A DNA stretch of 64,000 nt from the NCBI RefSeq assembly GCF_003591515.1, contig NZ_QZCG01000008.1:124001-188000 (forward strand), read 5' to 3'. The notes under the pieces are model-generated. The model was given only the letters and a program-made list of their open reading frames with translations. It ran no database searches and was not told the DNA's origin. Source of the stretch: Paracoccus onubensis (lineage in GTDB: Bacteria > Pseudomonadota > Alphaproteobacteria > Rhodobacterales > Rhodobacteraceae). Within the stretch, counting starts at the first letter, position 1. The number at the start of each line of letters is the position of its first letter. The position numbers and the translations under genes were made by a program. Shown piece by piece: positions 9,462 through 19,698 of the stretch.

Positions 9462-10967
9462 TTAATCCGGCAGCGCGCCAAAGACGACCAGACTGATAAA
9501 CAGCGCACCGAAGTACAGAAGCGCACCAAACCCGATAATCACGTTGAACGCCATATGTGGACGAATTGCTTTCGGCAACAGCAGGTTGTTGACCAGCAGA
9601 AGCACGATACAATAGCCGCCCATCGAGAACGCCGACAGGAATGCCAGCATGCCCAGGATCGCTGTCGGTCCATCGGCGGGTCCGAACAGCAGGATAAGGA
9701 TCCCGAAGATCGTCGCGCCCCACAGGAAGCCGAAGTAAAGGTGGCCCATCTTGAACTTCTGCGCCCCTGGGACGAAGAAATAGGTCATATCGGCCTGACC
9801 GCGGGCAAAGGCGTCGACGATACCCATCGTCCCCTTGTAGCCGACCAATATGATGAAGATGAAGAACAGGGTGCCAAGGAACGCGCCGCCCGCTTCCGAG
9901 AATGCGTTGGCCATCGCGCTCAGCGCAGCCTCCTGGTTGCCCTGCTCGAACTGTGCCACCACTTCAGGGCTTATCCGTGATGCGGCCATGGCAAGAATCG
10001 TGAAGATGATGGTCACGATCATGGTCGTGCCGAAGAACATCAGGATCGCGTCATAGCGTACCCAGCGATACCAGCCGTTCCACTTTTCCAGTTCTTCCGC
10101 GTCATCAGTGTCGACCATGTAACCGGCAACGGGATAGGTTTCCTCTTCCTCGCTATGCGCAAGACCGCGGATTCTCGGGATATGGGCACCGTTACCGGCT
10201 CCTTTGTCACGCAGCCACAACGTGTACCACATCTGCTGCATGCCGGATGGTCCGGCAAAGGCGATCGAGCCGACGATGATCGGGAACCATGCCGCCGTCA
10301 TCATCTCATCGGGAATATAGCCAAAGGCCACCATGCCGGTCAGGGTAAGCCAGAGATCGTTCCACGACCCGATTATCCCCGCGATGATGGCAGAGCCGAT
10401 GACCAGAAAACCGATCAGGAACGCCATCAGTTTTTCGAGCAGGTCATACACGTATTTCGCGTAGCTGAAGATCAGGGCGATGGAGAGCAGGCCTAGACAG
10501 GCGAACCATAACCAGTTGATCCCCGTAATCTTCTCGAACGCCAGCGCACCCGCCGAGATGTGCCCGGGCCAGATATAGGTGGCCATGGCCAATGCAAAGA
10601 AGAACCACATCAGGGGCTTCCAGATCCGGGCGGCACCCATGAAGATACTTTCGCCTGTGGCCATGGCCCAGCGCGCCATTTCCATCATCACGACCGTCTG
10701 CACCACAACGCCGAGCAGGAACAGCCATCGGATTTCCGGCCCGAACATGAGCACCAGCCGCGGCCACATATAGGTCTCGCCGAGACCCACGCCCACCGCA
10801 ACGAGGATCATCGCCGGCCCGACGATGTGGATCGCCTGAGGTGCGACCGGGAGTTTGGCGATCCGTAGCGGATCAAGCCCCCCGGCTTTCCAGTATCTTG
10901 GTTCGTCCGCGCCCGGCGCTGCTGTGCCTGCCTCGGGGAACGACGAGTCTTTGTTATCGTAATTCAC
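9462..10967 (-). CDS. Nramp-like secondary transporter
   Basis: A 501-residue protein with about eleven or twelve membrane segments. It starts at GTG 10967 with an excellent GGAGGAG-type ribosome binding site. The segment VGPAMILVAVGVGLGETYMW and the following MMEMARWAMATGE resemble helix 1-3 of the Nramp (Mn/Fe transporter) fold, but the metal-binding DPGN of true Nramp proteins is replaced by GLGE. A charged cytoplasmic loop of about 60 residues (LWLRDKGAGNG to WNGWYRWV) interrupts the membrane region. The missing DPGN means the substrate may not be a divalent metal. Relatives in other bacteria are annotated as divalent metal cation transporters. It is co-transcribed with the small membrane protein downstream. 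Confidence 0.6.
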   Translation of the reverse strand: MNYDNKDSSFPEAGTAAPGADEPRYWKAGGLDPLRIAKLPVAPQAIHIVGPAMILVAVGVGLGETYMWPRLVLMFGPEIRWLFLLGVVVQTVVMMEMARWAMATGESIFMGAARIWKPLMWFFFALAMATYIWPGHISAGALAFEKITGINWLWFACLGLLSIALIFSYAKYVYDLLEKLMAFLIGFLVIGSAIIAGIIGSWNDLWLTLTGMVAFGYIPDEMMTAAWFPIIVGSIAFAGPSGMQQMWYTLWLRDKGAGNGAHIPRIRGLAHSEEEETYPVAGYMVDTDDAEELEKWNGWYRWVRYDAILMFFGTTMIVTIIFTILAMAASRISPEVVAQFEQGNQEAALSAMANAFSEAGGAFLGTLFFIFIILVGYKGTMGIVDAFARGQADMTYFFVPGAQKFKMGHLYFGFLWGATIFGILILLFGPADGPTAILGMLAFLSAFSMGGYCIVLLLVNNLLLPKAIRPHMAFNVIIGFGALLYFGALFISLVVFGALPD

Positions 10968-12155
10968 AACAATTCTCCTCCCTAGGGTGAGTCCCTATAA
11001 ACTTCTCTGCATGCTGATGCTTTGAGTGGTTCGCCTGATCATGAGCAAAAGAGACACGCGATATTGCTGGCTGCGTGCTCGTCAGATGCGACTTGAGGCC
11101 CTTTTCCCCAAGGTCCGGGAATGCGCCTGATTCAACGACTGCAAATTGCTGAGCGGGATCATCTGAACCAAATGGCATGGGCTCTGATGGCAGGATACGT
11201 CTGAGGTCTGTGGACCCTGCGTATTCGCCAGGATATTTCAGGAACCGGCATGACCCGGAATCCATAACGTTACCCCGATGATCGACAGCGCATTCGCGAC
11301 AGCGCAGCGCAACAAGTCTGAAAAAAAGGCGGCCGCTCGAAAGCGATCGGACACACCGGGGGTGGCCCGAATCCCAAGCTGACATGCTCAGCATTGGCAA
11401 AGGGCCGCCCATTATCGCATCGGCAACGCCTTCGGAATGCTGAAGGACCTGCACGGCATCGCTATATGATACGAGCAATGTTGTGACAGCTTCCCCGGCA
11501 TCATTCTCCTCCTTGCAATCGTCATTTTCATGATCTGATGTTCACCGCGATCAACGCCGAGTTCATGCATGACCTGGCTAGTCCCGATTTCGTTCATTCT
11601 CGCCGCGATACCAGATCCCATCGCCCTCCGTGATGGCTCCCCTGCTCCGGTATCTGGCGCTTCCAGCTTAAAGATGTTGTCCTCTCCGGATGGTTCGGCC
11701 CGCTCTCCCCAAGCCAAATCATCCGTCAGGTCATCCGTATCCAATTGTGATAAAGTATTCACATCATCCCTCCCCGTTTGATGTTTCCTACAACTGGTTA
11801 CTCCTTCGATTGCAGGGCCGACTCGTTGAGCACTTTTCCCGAGGCAAGTCGTTCTGCGGCAAATTGCCTCATGGTAACCACGTCTGGTATAACGTATTAC
11901 CAATTTGTCATACATGCAACAAATTTGATCAAGGTTCGCGTTCAGCTTTAAAATTCGCGGGATCAACGGCATCAAATTCCGGAATGTATCATTTCTGACC
12001 GCATTGTTCCTGCACATCCAGTCCTTTTTCATTCCCCTATCGAATCATCTCAGCATAATCAGCAGAGGTTGACTTGGTAAATTTTCTGGCATTACATATA
12101 CCACAACTATTCCAAAGCACTCCCTGCCCCCGCATTCCTTGTCAGGAGAGAAATC
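10968..12155. other. Gene-poor 1.2-kb region
   Basis: No gene is well supported here. Base composition looks less GC-rich than in neighbouring genes. The best open frame is on the minus strand from GTG 11762 to 11412 (116 codons). It follows a strong GGGGAGGG sequence and begins VNTLSQLDTDDLTDDLAWGE, but it does not match any family I know. A second minus frame, shifted by one base, continues from 11478 to 10954 and runs into the start of the Nramp-like gene. This may be a decayed gene or a long regulatory leader. It also holds the promoter of the plus-strand reductase gene at 12156. Confidence 0.35.
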
Positions 12156-13148
12156 ATGAAAATCTGCGTTTATGGTGCTGGTGCCATCGGTGGTTACATG
12201 GCGGTCATGCTGAAGCGTGGTGGCGCCGATGTTTCGCTTATCGCCCGCGGACCGCATCTCATGGCAATTCAGGAACGAGGCCTCACGGTACGGGCTGATG
12301 GCGAAGAGATCGTCGAACATATGACTGCCAGCGAAGATCCTGCCGCAATCGGCCCGCAGGATTACGTGATTGTCGCGCTCAAGGCGCATCAGGCATGGGA
12401 AACCGCCACAGCGATCACTCCGCTGTTGCACGACGAGACAGCAGTGGTGACCGCACAGAATGGGCTGCCGTGGTGGTATTTCCACGGGCTCGATCCAGCC
12501 TATGCGGATCTGCGGCTGCAAAGCGTCGATCCGGGCAACCGTCAGTGGAATACGATCACTCCCAGGCGGGTGATCGGTTGCACCGTCTATCCCGCGGCCG
12601 AGATTACCGAGCCCGGCGTCATTCAACATATCTACGGCAATCAGTTCGGTTTGGGCGAACCTGATCGCAGCGAAAGCCAACGCGTCGCAAATCTGGCCGC
12701 GGCATTGGATGCAGGCGGGCTGAAATCGCGTATCTTCGATGATATTCGGGACGATATCTGGCTTAAGCTGTGGGGCAATCTCTGCTTCAATCCCATCTCT
12801 GCCCTGACAGGCGCGACACTCGACATCGTCGCGACCGAGCCGGGCACCCGCACGCTCGCGCGCGGAATGATGTTGGAGGCGCAGGCCATCGCCGAACATT
12901 TCGGTGCCGGTTTTCGCGTGGATGTGGACCGCCGTATCAATGGCGCGGCCAAGGTGGGCGCGCATCGTACATCCATGCTGCAGGATGTCTCTCGTGGCAG
13001 GCCCATCGAACTGGACGCCCTGCTGACCTCGGTCCAGGAAATGGGACGCCTTGCCGGTGCCGAAACGCCGCTGATCGACAGCGTATTGGCGCTGGCCCAA
13101 CAGATGGGACGCGTAAAGGGGATTTACCCGACTTTCCCGGCAAACTGA
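12156..13148 (+). CDS. Ketopantoate reductase (PanE/ApbA) family protein
   Basis: A 330-residue NADP-dependent reductase. The N-terminal Rossmann motif is GAGAIGGYMAVML (residues 7-19), with an Arg in LIARGPHL for the NADP phosphate. VALKAHQ and AQNGLPWW are the usual family blocks. A conserved Lys in DIWLKLWGNLCFNPISALTG is in the right place for catalysis (PanE Lys176). The ribosome binding site AGGAG precedes the ATG by 8 bases. In biosynthesis PanE makes pantoate, but the gene sits with an FAH-family hydrolase and is probably a catabolic paralogue acting on another 2-oxo acid; this is inference. Confidence 0.8.
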   Translation: MKICVYGAGAIGGYMAVMLKRGGADVSLIARGPHLMAIQERGLTVRADGEEIVEHMTASEDPAAIGPQDYVIVALKAHQAWETATAITPLLHDETAVVTAQNGLPWWYFHGLDPAYADLRLQSVDPGNRQWNTITPRRVIGCTVYPAAEITEPGVIQHIYGNQFGLGEPDRSESQRVANLAAALDAGGLKSRIFDDIRDDIWLKLWGNLCFNPISALTGATLDIVATEPGTRTLARGMMLEAQAIAEHFGAGFRVDVDRRINGAAKVGAHRTSMLQDVSRGRPIELDALLTSVQEMGRLAGAETPLIDSVLALAQQMGRVKGIYPTFPAN

Positions 13149-13290
13149 TCCGAACGGGAAGCCGGTCCCGGCTCCGGATCAAGGCCGCAATCGCCAACAT
13201 CCCCGCCCAGGCAAGAAACAACGTCGCGCGAAATCGCGAAAGCGATCCGGCACGCATAACCAGCCGTATTTTCAGATACAGGAGAAGACG

Positions 13291-14064
13291 ATGACCAAAT
13301 GGATATGTTTCGAGGAGGATGGGCAGGAACGGATCGGCATTCTGGAAGATGAGCAGATCATCGTCCATAATGGCGATCTGTTCGATGATCCGACGCCGAC
13401 AGATATTCGACGCCCGCTTGATGCGGTGCGGCTTCTGCCACCTTGCCGCCCGTCGAAGGTGATCGCCCTGTGGAACAATTTCCGGCAACTTGCCGCCAAG
13501 CTCGCCGTGCCTGAACCCGAAGAGCCGCTTTATCTTCTGAAGGCGATATCCAGCATCACGGCACCGGGGGCAGTCATCTGTCGCCCGCAAGCTTACGACG
13601 GCAAGGTCGTATACGAGGGCGAGCGGGGTATCGTCATCGGCCGCCGCCTCAGAAACGCAACCGAGACCCAGGCTGCAGACGGAATTTTCGGCTATACCTG
13701 CGTCAACGACATCACCGCGGCAGAGATCATCAGCCGCGACAAGACCTTTGCCCAATGGGCACGCGCCAAGAGTTTCGACGGTTTCGGCCCGTTCGGTCCG
13801 GTGATCGCCACCGATCTTGACCCCATGAGCCTGCATGTCCGCACCGAACTGAACGGCATGGAACGGCAGAACTATCCGCTTGAGGATATGATCTTCCCGC
13901 CCGCAAGCCTCATAAGCGCGCTGTCGCGGGACATGACCCTGCTTCCGGGCGATCTGATTTGCTGTGGCACCTCGCTGGGCGTGGGCTCGATCAAGGAAGC
14001 GAGCAACTCGATATCGGTCACGATCGACGGGATTGGAACGCTTTCGAATACGTTCACCCAATAA
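13291..14064 (+). CDS. Fumarylacetoacetate hydrolase (FAH) family protein
   Basis: A 257-residue cytoplasmic protein with the C-terminal FAH fold. Metal ligands are visible as VVYEGERGIVIGRR (the ExE pair) and as the Asp in GYTCVNDITAAE. FDGFGPFGPVIAT and GDLICCGTSLGVG are further family blocks. Members hydrate, isomerise, decarboxylate or cleave C-C bonds of oxo acids using Mg or Mn. It has its own AGGAG-type ribosome binding site 142 bases after the reductase gene and shares its direction, so they form a likely two-gene operon. The precise substrate cannot be inferred. Confidence 0.82.
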   Translation: MTKWICFEEDGQERIGILEDEQIIVHNGDLFDDPTPTDIRRPLDAVRLLPPCRPSKVIALWNNFRQLAAKLAVPEPEEPLYLLKAISSITAPGAVICRPQAYDGKVVYEGERGIVIGRRLRNATETQAADGIFGYTCVNDITAAEIISRDKTFAQWARAKSFDGFGPFGPVIATDLDPMSLHVRTELNGMERQNYPLEDMIFPPASLISALSRDMTLLPGDLICCGTSLGVGSIKEASNSISVTIDGIGTLSNTFTQ

Positions 14065-14127
14065 ATCGACGAAAAACCCCGATCCCCAACCGGCATATGC
14101 CGGGAGGGCCTGCCGCGAATGGCTATG

Positions 14128-14862
14128 TCAGTCGAACAGGCCTGCGCTATGTTTCTCGATATAATCGGCCAGGCCAAGCGTATGATCGCGGCAAAGCTTC
14201 TCTGCCAGCTCGGTGTCACGCTTTTCCAGGGCATCGATGATTGCCAGATGGTCACTGATCGATTGCTTTGCGCGATCGTGACGGCCAATCGTCATTTTGC
14301 GGATGCCGCGCACATGCAGGACGATATCCTCGATCATTTCCTGAAGAATGGGCGCACCGGTCATCTGGATCAATGTCTGGTGAAATAACAGATTGGCCTC
14401 GGAATATTCGCTCGGATAATCCTCGGGCGCGTGACCGTCGTGGAATTTCTCGAAGATTTTCCGCAATCGCCCGATCTCGGATTTATTGGCATTCAAGGTG
14501 ATCAGCCGGGCAGCCATGCTTTCAAGAGCCGCCCATATATGGATCATTTCGATCACTTCGCGCTTGGTCTTGCGCAAAACGATGATCCCCCGCCGCGGGA
14601 CGGATTTCACAAATCCCTGCTGCTCAAGCATGGCCAATGCCTCGCGGATCGGGGTTCGGCTGACCCCCAGGCGCTCCGCCAGTTGCCGTTCGTCAAGCCA
14701 GGTGTCCTCGGACACGCTGTAGATATCCATCCCCGTAATCGCCTGTTTCAGCATCGCATAAATACGTGTCTTGAAATTCGGCTCTGCAGCGAAAGGCTCC
14801 AGTACAAGGTCCGGGCCTGTCTTGTCGGAAACCGGCCAACGCGTCTGAGATTTGGAACTCAC
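14128..14862 (-). CDS. GntR-family transcriptional regulator (FCD/VanR subfamily)
   Basis: A 244-residue regulator starting at GTG 14862, 8 bases after AGGAG. The winged helix-turn-helix is at about residues 55-95 (ERQLAERLGVSRTPIREALAMLEQQGFV). The all-helical FCD effector domain follows, with likely metal ligands in ANLLFHQTLIQM and SISDHLAIIDAL and a final His in LCRDHTLGLADY. It lies at the 3' end of the minus-strand transporter-ligase unit (14.1-21.3 kb), 170 bases after sucD. It is therefore the best candidate regulator of that unit. It converges with the FAH gene. Confidence 0.88.
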   Translation of the reverse strand: MSSKSQTRWPVSDKTGPDLVLEPFAAEPNFKTRIYAMLKQAITGMDIYSVSEDTWLDERQLAERLGVSRTPIREALAMLEQQGFVKSVPRRGIIVLRKTKREVIEMIHIWAALESMAARLITLNANKSEIGRLRKIFEKFHDGHAPEDYPSEYSEANLLFHQTLIQMTGAPILQEMIEDIVLHVRGIRKMTIGRHDRAKQSISDHLAIIDALEKRDTELAEKLCRDHTLGLADYIEKHSAGLFD

Positions 14863-15031
14863 GAGTATCTCCTGCAGTCAACGGGTGGAATTTATAATAT
14901 CATATCTCAACTGGAACAGTTCACTTGATAATGCAAGGGTCCGGGCCCCGGGCAAATCCAAAGGGACTGCCCGGGACAAGCTTGCAATCGCGACCAATAT
15001 CCGGGACGAGGAACCAGCCGCATTGGGTTCG

Positions 15032-15949
15032 CTATTCCGCAGCTGTTGGCTGCGCCTCTTCCGGTTGACCCTTGAGCAGTCCAACCAATGTCTCGCCGAT
15101 CTTTGCGGGCGTGGGCGAGACCCGGAGTCCCGCATCCCGCATGGCCGCGATCTTGTCCTCGGCCCCGCCTTTGCCGCCCGAGATGACCGCCCCGGCATGT
15201 CCCATCCGCCGTCCCGGCGGCGCAGTGCGCCCGGCGATGAAACCGACTGTCGGCTTGGAGCGTCCTCGTCGCGCCTCATCGGCAAGGAACTGGGCGGCGT
15301 CCTCTTCGGCCTGACCGCCGATCTCACCGATCATGACAATGGATTCCGTCGCCGGATCCGCCAGGAACAGCTCAAGCACGTCGATGAATTCCGTGCCCTT
15401 GATCGGATCCCCGCCGATCCCGACCGCCGTCGTCTGGCCCAGCCCCTGCTGCGATGTCTGGAACACCGCCTCATAGGTCAGCGTCCCCGAACGCGAGACA
15501 ATCCCGACCGAGCCCTTGCGGAAGATCGAGGCGGGCATGATGCCGATCTTGCATTCATCCGTGGTGATCAGCCCCGGACAATTCGGCCCGATCAACCGGG
15601 ATTTCGAACCGGAAAGCGCCCGGTTGACCCGTTGCATGTCCAGAACGGGAATGCCTTCGGTGATGCAGACGATCAGCGGGATTTCCGCCTGAATCGCCTC
15701 GCAGATCGCGTCGGCGGCGAAAAGCGGCGGGACATAGATGACCGAGGCATCGGCATCGGTCGCCTGACGCGCCTCCAGAACCGTGTCGAAGACCGGCAGG
15801 TCCAGATGCGACGATCCACCCTTGCCCGGGGCCACGCCGCCAACCATTTTCGTGCCGAATTCCAAAGCGGCTTTGGTATGGAACGTGGCGGTCTTGCCGG
15901 TCATGCCCTGGCACAGAACCCGGGTATCCTTGTTGATGAGAATGGACAT
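15032..15949 (-). CDS. sucD: Succinate/malate-CoA ligase alpha subunit
   Basis: A 305-residue ADP-forming ligase subunit that binds CoA and carries the phosphohistidine. The N-terminal Rossmann block has [13 protein letters not shown] and [26 protein letters not shown] precedes the active His251 in [14 protein letters not shown]. It is slightly longer than E. coli SucD (289) because of a C-terminal tail rich in Glu, Pro and Ala. It starts inside the sucC stop (TGATG). The TCA-cycle succinyl-CoA synthetase genes usually sit with sdh/odh. Here they sit with a dicarboxylate transporter and another acyl-CoA ligase, so a malate-CoA ligase (MtkB-like) or catabolic paralogue is a real alternative. 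Confidence 0.85.
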   Translation of the reverse strand: MSILINKDTRVLCQGMTGKTATFHTKAALEFGTKMVGGVAPGKGGSSHLDLPVFDTVLEARQATDADASVIYVPPLFAADAICEAIQAEIPLIVCITEGIPVLDMQRVNRALSGSKSRLIGPNCPGLITTDECKIGIMPASIFRKGSVGIVSRSGTLTYEAVFQTSQQGLGQTTAVGIGGDPIKGTEFIDVLELFLADPATESIVMIGEIGGQAEEDAAQFLADEARRGRSKPTVGFIAGRTAPPGRRMGHAGAVISGGKGGAEDKIAAMRDAGLRVSPTPAKIGETLVGLLKGQPEEAQPTAAE

Positions 15950-17148
15950 CAGTTGGAGCCTCCGACCGCCTTGACTATCTTTTGCGCGGCATCGTCGAGA
16001 TCGTCGGCGGAAATGACGTTCAGTCCCGACTCTTCGATGATCTTCTTGCCCTCGGCGACATTCGTGCCTTCAAGGCGCACCACCAGCGGAACGGAAAGCC
16101 CGACCTCTTTCACGGCCGTGATGATCCCCTCGGCGATCACATCGCAACGCATGATGCCGCCGAAGATATTGACAAGGATGCCTTTCACATTCGGATCCGC
16201 AGTGATGATCTTGAACGCCGCCGCCACCTTTTCCGCAGTTGCGCCGCCGCCGACATCAAGGAAATTGGCGGGCGCTCCGCCGTGATACTTGATGATATCC
16301 ATCGTTCCCATGGCCAGACCGGCGCCGTTGACCATGCAGCCGATATCCCCATCAAGCGCGATATAGGACAGGTCATGGCGCGAGGCCTCGATTTCCTTGG
16401 CGTCCTCTTCGGTTTCGTCACGCATTTCCGCGATATCCGGATGTCGGGGCAGCGCATTGGAATCGAAACCGATCTTCGCATCCAGACAGCGCAGCTCGCC
16501 GTCGCCGGTCAGCACCAGCGGGTTGATCTCCAGCATCTCCATATCACGAGCCATGAAAGCCGTGTAAAGTTTACCGGCCAATGCTCCCGCCTGTTTGGCA
16601 AGATCACCGGTCAGCCCCAATGCCTTTGCCACAGCGCGGCCATGATGCGGCATGAACCCCGTCGCCGGATCGACGCCAAGCGTCAGGATCTTCTCGGGCG
16701 TTTCATGCGCCACCGCCTCGATATCCATCCCCCCCTCGGTCGACACCACGAATGAGGTGAAGCCGGTCGCGCGATCGACCAGCAGGGACAGGTAGAATTC
16801 CTTGTCGATCTGTGACCCTGCCTCGACGTAAAGCCGGTTCACCTGCTTGCCATCAGGGCCTGTCTGCACCGTGACCAGCGTATTGTTCAGCATCTGCGCC
16901 GCATGTTCGCGCACTTCATCGGCGGACCGGGCCAACCGCACGCCACCGCCGGCATCCGCACCCAGTTCCTTGAAACTGCCCTTGCCGCGCCCGCCGGCAT
17001 GGATCTGCGCCTTGACGACGAAAACCGGCCCGGGCAGCTTCCCTGCCGCGGCCTTCGCCTCATCGGCATCCATCGCGGCGAACCCGTCGGGAACCGGCAC
17101 GCCATAGGATCTCAGGACATCCTTGGCCTGATATTCATGTATATGCAT
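15949..17148 (-). CDS. sucC: Succinate/malate-CoA ligase beta subunit
   Basis: A 399-residue ATP-grasp subunit. ATG 17148 is chosen because the protein then begins [20 protein letters not shown], the standard start of the family. [14 protein letters not shown] is the ATP-grasp lysine/glycine loop. [12 protein letters not shown] and the C-terminal [13 protein letters not shown] are typical of SucC/MtkA. It is 84 bases downstream of the fused acyl-CoA ligase gene and overlaps sucD by one base. The two subunits form one enzyme converting a dicarboxylate, CoA and ATP to the CoA thioester. Sequence alone does not let me separate succinate from malate specificity. Confidence 0.87.
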   Translation of the reverse strand: MHIHEYQAKDVLRSYGVPVPDGFAAMDADEAKAAAGKLPGPVFVVKAQIHAGGRGKGSFKELGADAGGGVRLARSADEVREHAAQMLNNTLVTVQTGPDGKQVNRLYVEAGSQIDKEFYLSLLVDRATGFTSFVVSTEGGMDIEAVAHETPEKILTLGVDPATGFMPHHGRAVAKALGLTGDLAKQAGALAGKLYTAFMARDMEMLEINPLVLTGDGELRCLDAKIGFDSNALPRHPDIAEMRDETEEDAKEIEASRHDLSYIALDGDIGCMVNGAGLAMGTMDIIKYHGGAPANFLDVGGGATAEKVAAAFKIITADPNVKGILVNIFGGIMRCDVIAEGIITAVKEVGLSVPLVVRLEGTNVAEGKKIIEESGLNVISADDLDDAAQKIVKAVGGSN

Positions 17149-17232
17149 CTTGTGATTTTCCTTGTTCGGACAGCCTAAATCCCCGGACGACCCGGCTCCG
17201 GCGCAAAGCCGGAACCGGACCACCCGAAAGGA

Positions 17233-19359
17233 TCAAAGCAGGCCCGCGCCCCTAGCCCATTTATATTTGGCGCCCAGCACTTCGACCGGGAGTTCGGTGG
17301 AATAGGCATAGGCGGGAATGCCGTGCTGATAGAGATATTCCGCCGCTTCCTCGACCTCGACATCACCGGCAAGCGAAGCCACCATCGGCTTTTCGATACC
17401 CTTTGCGGCCATCTCTTCCTTCACTTCGACCATGAGCTTGGCGAAGACCATGGGCGGCGTGACGATGGTATGCCAGTAACCCAGGATCAGGGAATGGATG
17501 CGGTCATCCTCCAGCCCCAGACGGACCGTGTTCTTATAGGTTTCCGGCGGCTCGCCCCCGGTGATGTCCACCGGATTGCCCGCCGCGCCGAAGGGCGGGA
17601 TGAACTTGCGGAAAGCCGCGTCCAGATCGTCCGGCATCGACATCAGGTTCAGGTCATTGTCGACGCAGGCATCCGACAGAAGCACCCCGGAGCCGCCCGC
17701 GCCGGTGATGATCACCACGTTTTCGCCTTTCGGCACCGGCATGACCGGAATGCCCCGCGCGAATTCCAGAAGCTGCTTCAGCGACCGGGCGCGAATCACG
17801 CCGGATTGCTTGAAGACATCCTCGTAGATTTTGTCATTCCCGGCCAAAGCCCCGGTATGCGAGGATGCGGCCTTGGCACCGGCCGAGGTCCGCCCGGCCT
17901 TCAGCACCACCACCGGCTTGGTTTTCGAGACGCGCTTGGCGACTTCGGCAAAGGCCCGTCCATCCTTCAGATCCTCGCAATGCTGGGCAATGATCTTGGT
18001 GTTCTCATCCTGTTCGAAGAAGGTCAGCAGGTCGTCCTCGTCGATATCGGACTTGTTGCCCAATCCGACGATCGCCGACACCCCCATCTTCGCCGAGCGA
18101 GAGAAGCCGATGATCGCCATACCGATCCCGCCCGATTGCGACGACAGCGCCGCCGATCCCTTCACATCGTAAGCGGTACAGAAGGTCGCGCACAGATTGT
18201 CCGGGGTGTAATAGAACCCATAGATATTCGGCCCCATCAGGCGGATATTGTATTTGCGGCCGATCTTGACGATCTCTTCCTGTAACTCCGGCTCACCTGC
18301 TTCGGCGAATCCTGACGGGATCAGCACCGCGCCGGGGATTCCCTTTTCGCCGCATTCGGTCAATGCGCCTGCCACGAATTTGGCCGGGATGGCAAAGACA
18401 GCGGTGTCGATATCGCCCGGCACATCCTTGACGCTTTTATAAGCCTTGTAGCCAAGGATCTCGTCCGCCTTCGGGTGAATCGGATAGATATCGCCGTTAT
18501 ATCCCCCATCGATAAGATTGCGCATGACCGAGTTGCCGATCTTGCCCTGTTCGTTCGACGCGCCGATGACCGCCACCGCACGCGGGCGCATCACCTTGTT
18601 CATCGCGGTCACGATCTCGTCCTGGCTGGGCCGGTGACGGGGTTCGGGCTGGTCATGATCAAGAACGATGCGCACATCCGCAGCAATTGCGCCATCTTTG
18701 GTCGCAAAGACCGGGTTCAGGTCAAGCTCCGAGATTTCCGGATGATCGCTGATCAATTGCGAAACCCGTACGATCATATCGGCCAGCGCCTCGCGACTGA
18801 CCGGGTCGCCCCCGCGAACGCCCTTGAGCATTTCGGACGCCTGGATGCCGTCAAGCATCGACAGCGCCTCGGCATTATCGACGGGCGCAAGCCGGAAGGT
18901 GATATCCTTCAGGACCTCGACCAGCACACCGCCAAGGCCAAAGGCCACCAGCTTGCCGAAGCTGCCATCGGTCACGGCGCCGATAATGACCTCCTGCCCC
19001 GCCGGCACCATCTGCTGAACCTGAACGCCACTGATATCGGCATCGGGTTTGTAGTTCTTCGCATTGGCGATGATCGTGTCGTATGCCTTGCGCGCATCGT
19101 CGGCCGTTTCCACGCCGACGATCACCCCTCCGGCATCTGTCTTGTGAAGGATGTCCTGCGAGACGATCTTCATCACCACCGGGAACCCCATATCAGAGGC
19201 CAGTCTGGCGGCGTCGTCAGCACTTGTCGCCAGCCCCTCATCGGGGACCGAGATACCATAGGCATCGCATAACAGCTTGCCTTCAGGCGCGGTCAGAGCC
19301 GTACGGCCCTCGGCCTTTACCGCCTCCAGCGTTTTCCGGACATTGGTCTTATCAAGCAT
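17233..19359 (-). CDS. Fused ADP-forming acyl-CoA ligase (acetate-CoA ligase family)
   Basis: A 708-residue protein in which the ATP-grasp half comes first (about residues 1-235; GFPVVMKIVSQDILHKTDAGG). The CoA-binding, succinyl-CoA-synthetase-like half follows (about 255-708; AVAVIGASNEQGKIGNSVMRNL). This beta-alpha order is the reverse of acetyl-CoA synthetase/Pat proteins. The phosphohistidine lies in AKAASSHTGALAGND. The start at 19359 has a strong ribosome binding site (GGAGGGGGAAAC). The enzyme forms an acyl-CoA from an acid, ATP and CoA with ADP as product. Its neighbours are a DASS transporter upstream and sucCD downstream, so it probably activates an imported carboxylate. Confidence 0.85.
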   Translation of the reverse strand: MLDKTNVRKTLEAVKAEGRTALTAPEGKLLCDAYGISVPDEGLATSADDAARLASDMGFPVVMKIVSQDILHKTDAGGVIVGVETADDARKAYDTIIANAKNYKPDADISGVQVQQMVPAGQEVIIGAVTDGSFGKLVAFGLGGVLVEVLKDITFRLAPVDNAEALSMLDGIQASEMLKGVRGGDPVSREALADMIVRVSQLISDHPEISELDLNPVFATKDGAIAADVRIVLDHDQPEPRHRPSQDEIVTAMNKVMRPRAVAVIGASNEQGKIGNSVMRNLIDGGYNGDIYPIHPKADEILGYKAYKSVKDVPGDIDTAVFAIPAKFVAGALTECGEKGIPGAVLIPSGFAEAGEPELQEEIVKIGRKYNIRLMGPNIYGFYYTPDNLCATFCTAYDVKGSAALSSQSGGIGMAIIGFSRSAKMGVSAIVGLGNKSDIDEDDLLTFFEQDENTKIIAQHCEDLKDGRAFAEVAKRVSKTKPVVVLKAGRTSAGAKAASSHTGALAGNDKIYEDVFKQSGVIRARSLKQLLEFARGIPVMPVPKGENVVIITGAGGSGVLLSDACVDNDLNLMSMPDDLDAAFRKFIPPFGAAGNPVDITGGEPPETYKNTVRLGLEDDRIHSLILGYWHTIVTPPMVFAKLMVEVKEEMAAKGIEKPMVASLAGDVEVEEAAEYLYQHGIPAYAYSTELPVEVLGAKYKWARGAGLL

Positions 19360-19698
19360 GTTTCCCCCTCCTGACGGACATGTCGTCATCGAACCACGCC
19401 GCCCATGCCGGAGCATCGCAGTTCATTGCCTGGTATTATGAATGATGGATGCCAGAAAGCAATCCTGTCAACCCCAAGTTTCCGGAACAGCGAAAAGAAG
19501 ACAGCAACATGGCCGATTTTGGCCATTCCGGTCAGTGCTATAACCGGATTCCAATCATTTTTGCCGCGCCCTTGAAATATTCATGGGCGCGGCAGGGGAA
19601 ATCCGGATCGCAGGCAATCCCTGGGTCAGGTGCTGATATCTTTCGGCGGATCCGCGGATTCTTACCGGTCAACAGGGCCGAATGCCCCGAAAGCTACA
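19360..19698 (-). other. Intergenic region between DASS transporter and acyl-CoA ligase
   Basis: I see no gene in these 339 bases. A perfect 10-bp inverted repeat lies at 19562-19571 and 19585-19594 (TGCCGCGCCC / GGGCGCGGCA) with a 13-base AT-rich loop. It has no T-run on the minus strand, so it looks like an mRNA-stabilising or attenuating hairpin downstream of the transporter gene more than a terminator. Confidence 0.45.

Noticed and set aside
10954..11478. 174-codon minus-strand frame
   Set aside because: It overlaps the start of the Nramp-like gene and has no recognisable content; described only as part of the gene-poor region.
14090..14103. Terminator between the FAH gene and the GntR gene
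   Set aside because: CCGGCATATGCCGG is a perfect palindrome but the stem is only five base pairs and a T-run does not follow directly.
14852..16285. 477-codon plus-strand open frame
   Set aside because: It is antisense to sucD and the start of sucC; content is Arg/Asp-rich shadow sequence.
19562..19594. Rho-independent terminator after the DASS gene
   Set aside because: The stem is perfect but no T-run follows it on the minus strand; listed only as an inverted repeat.
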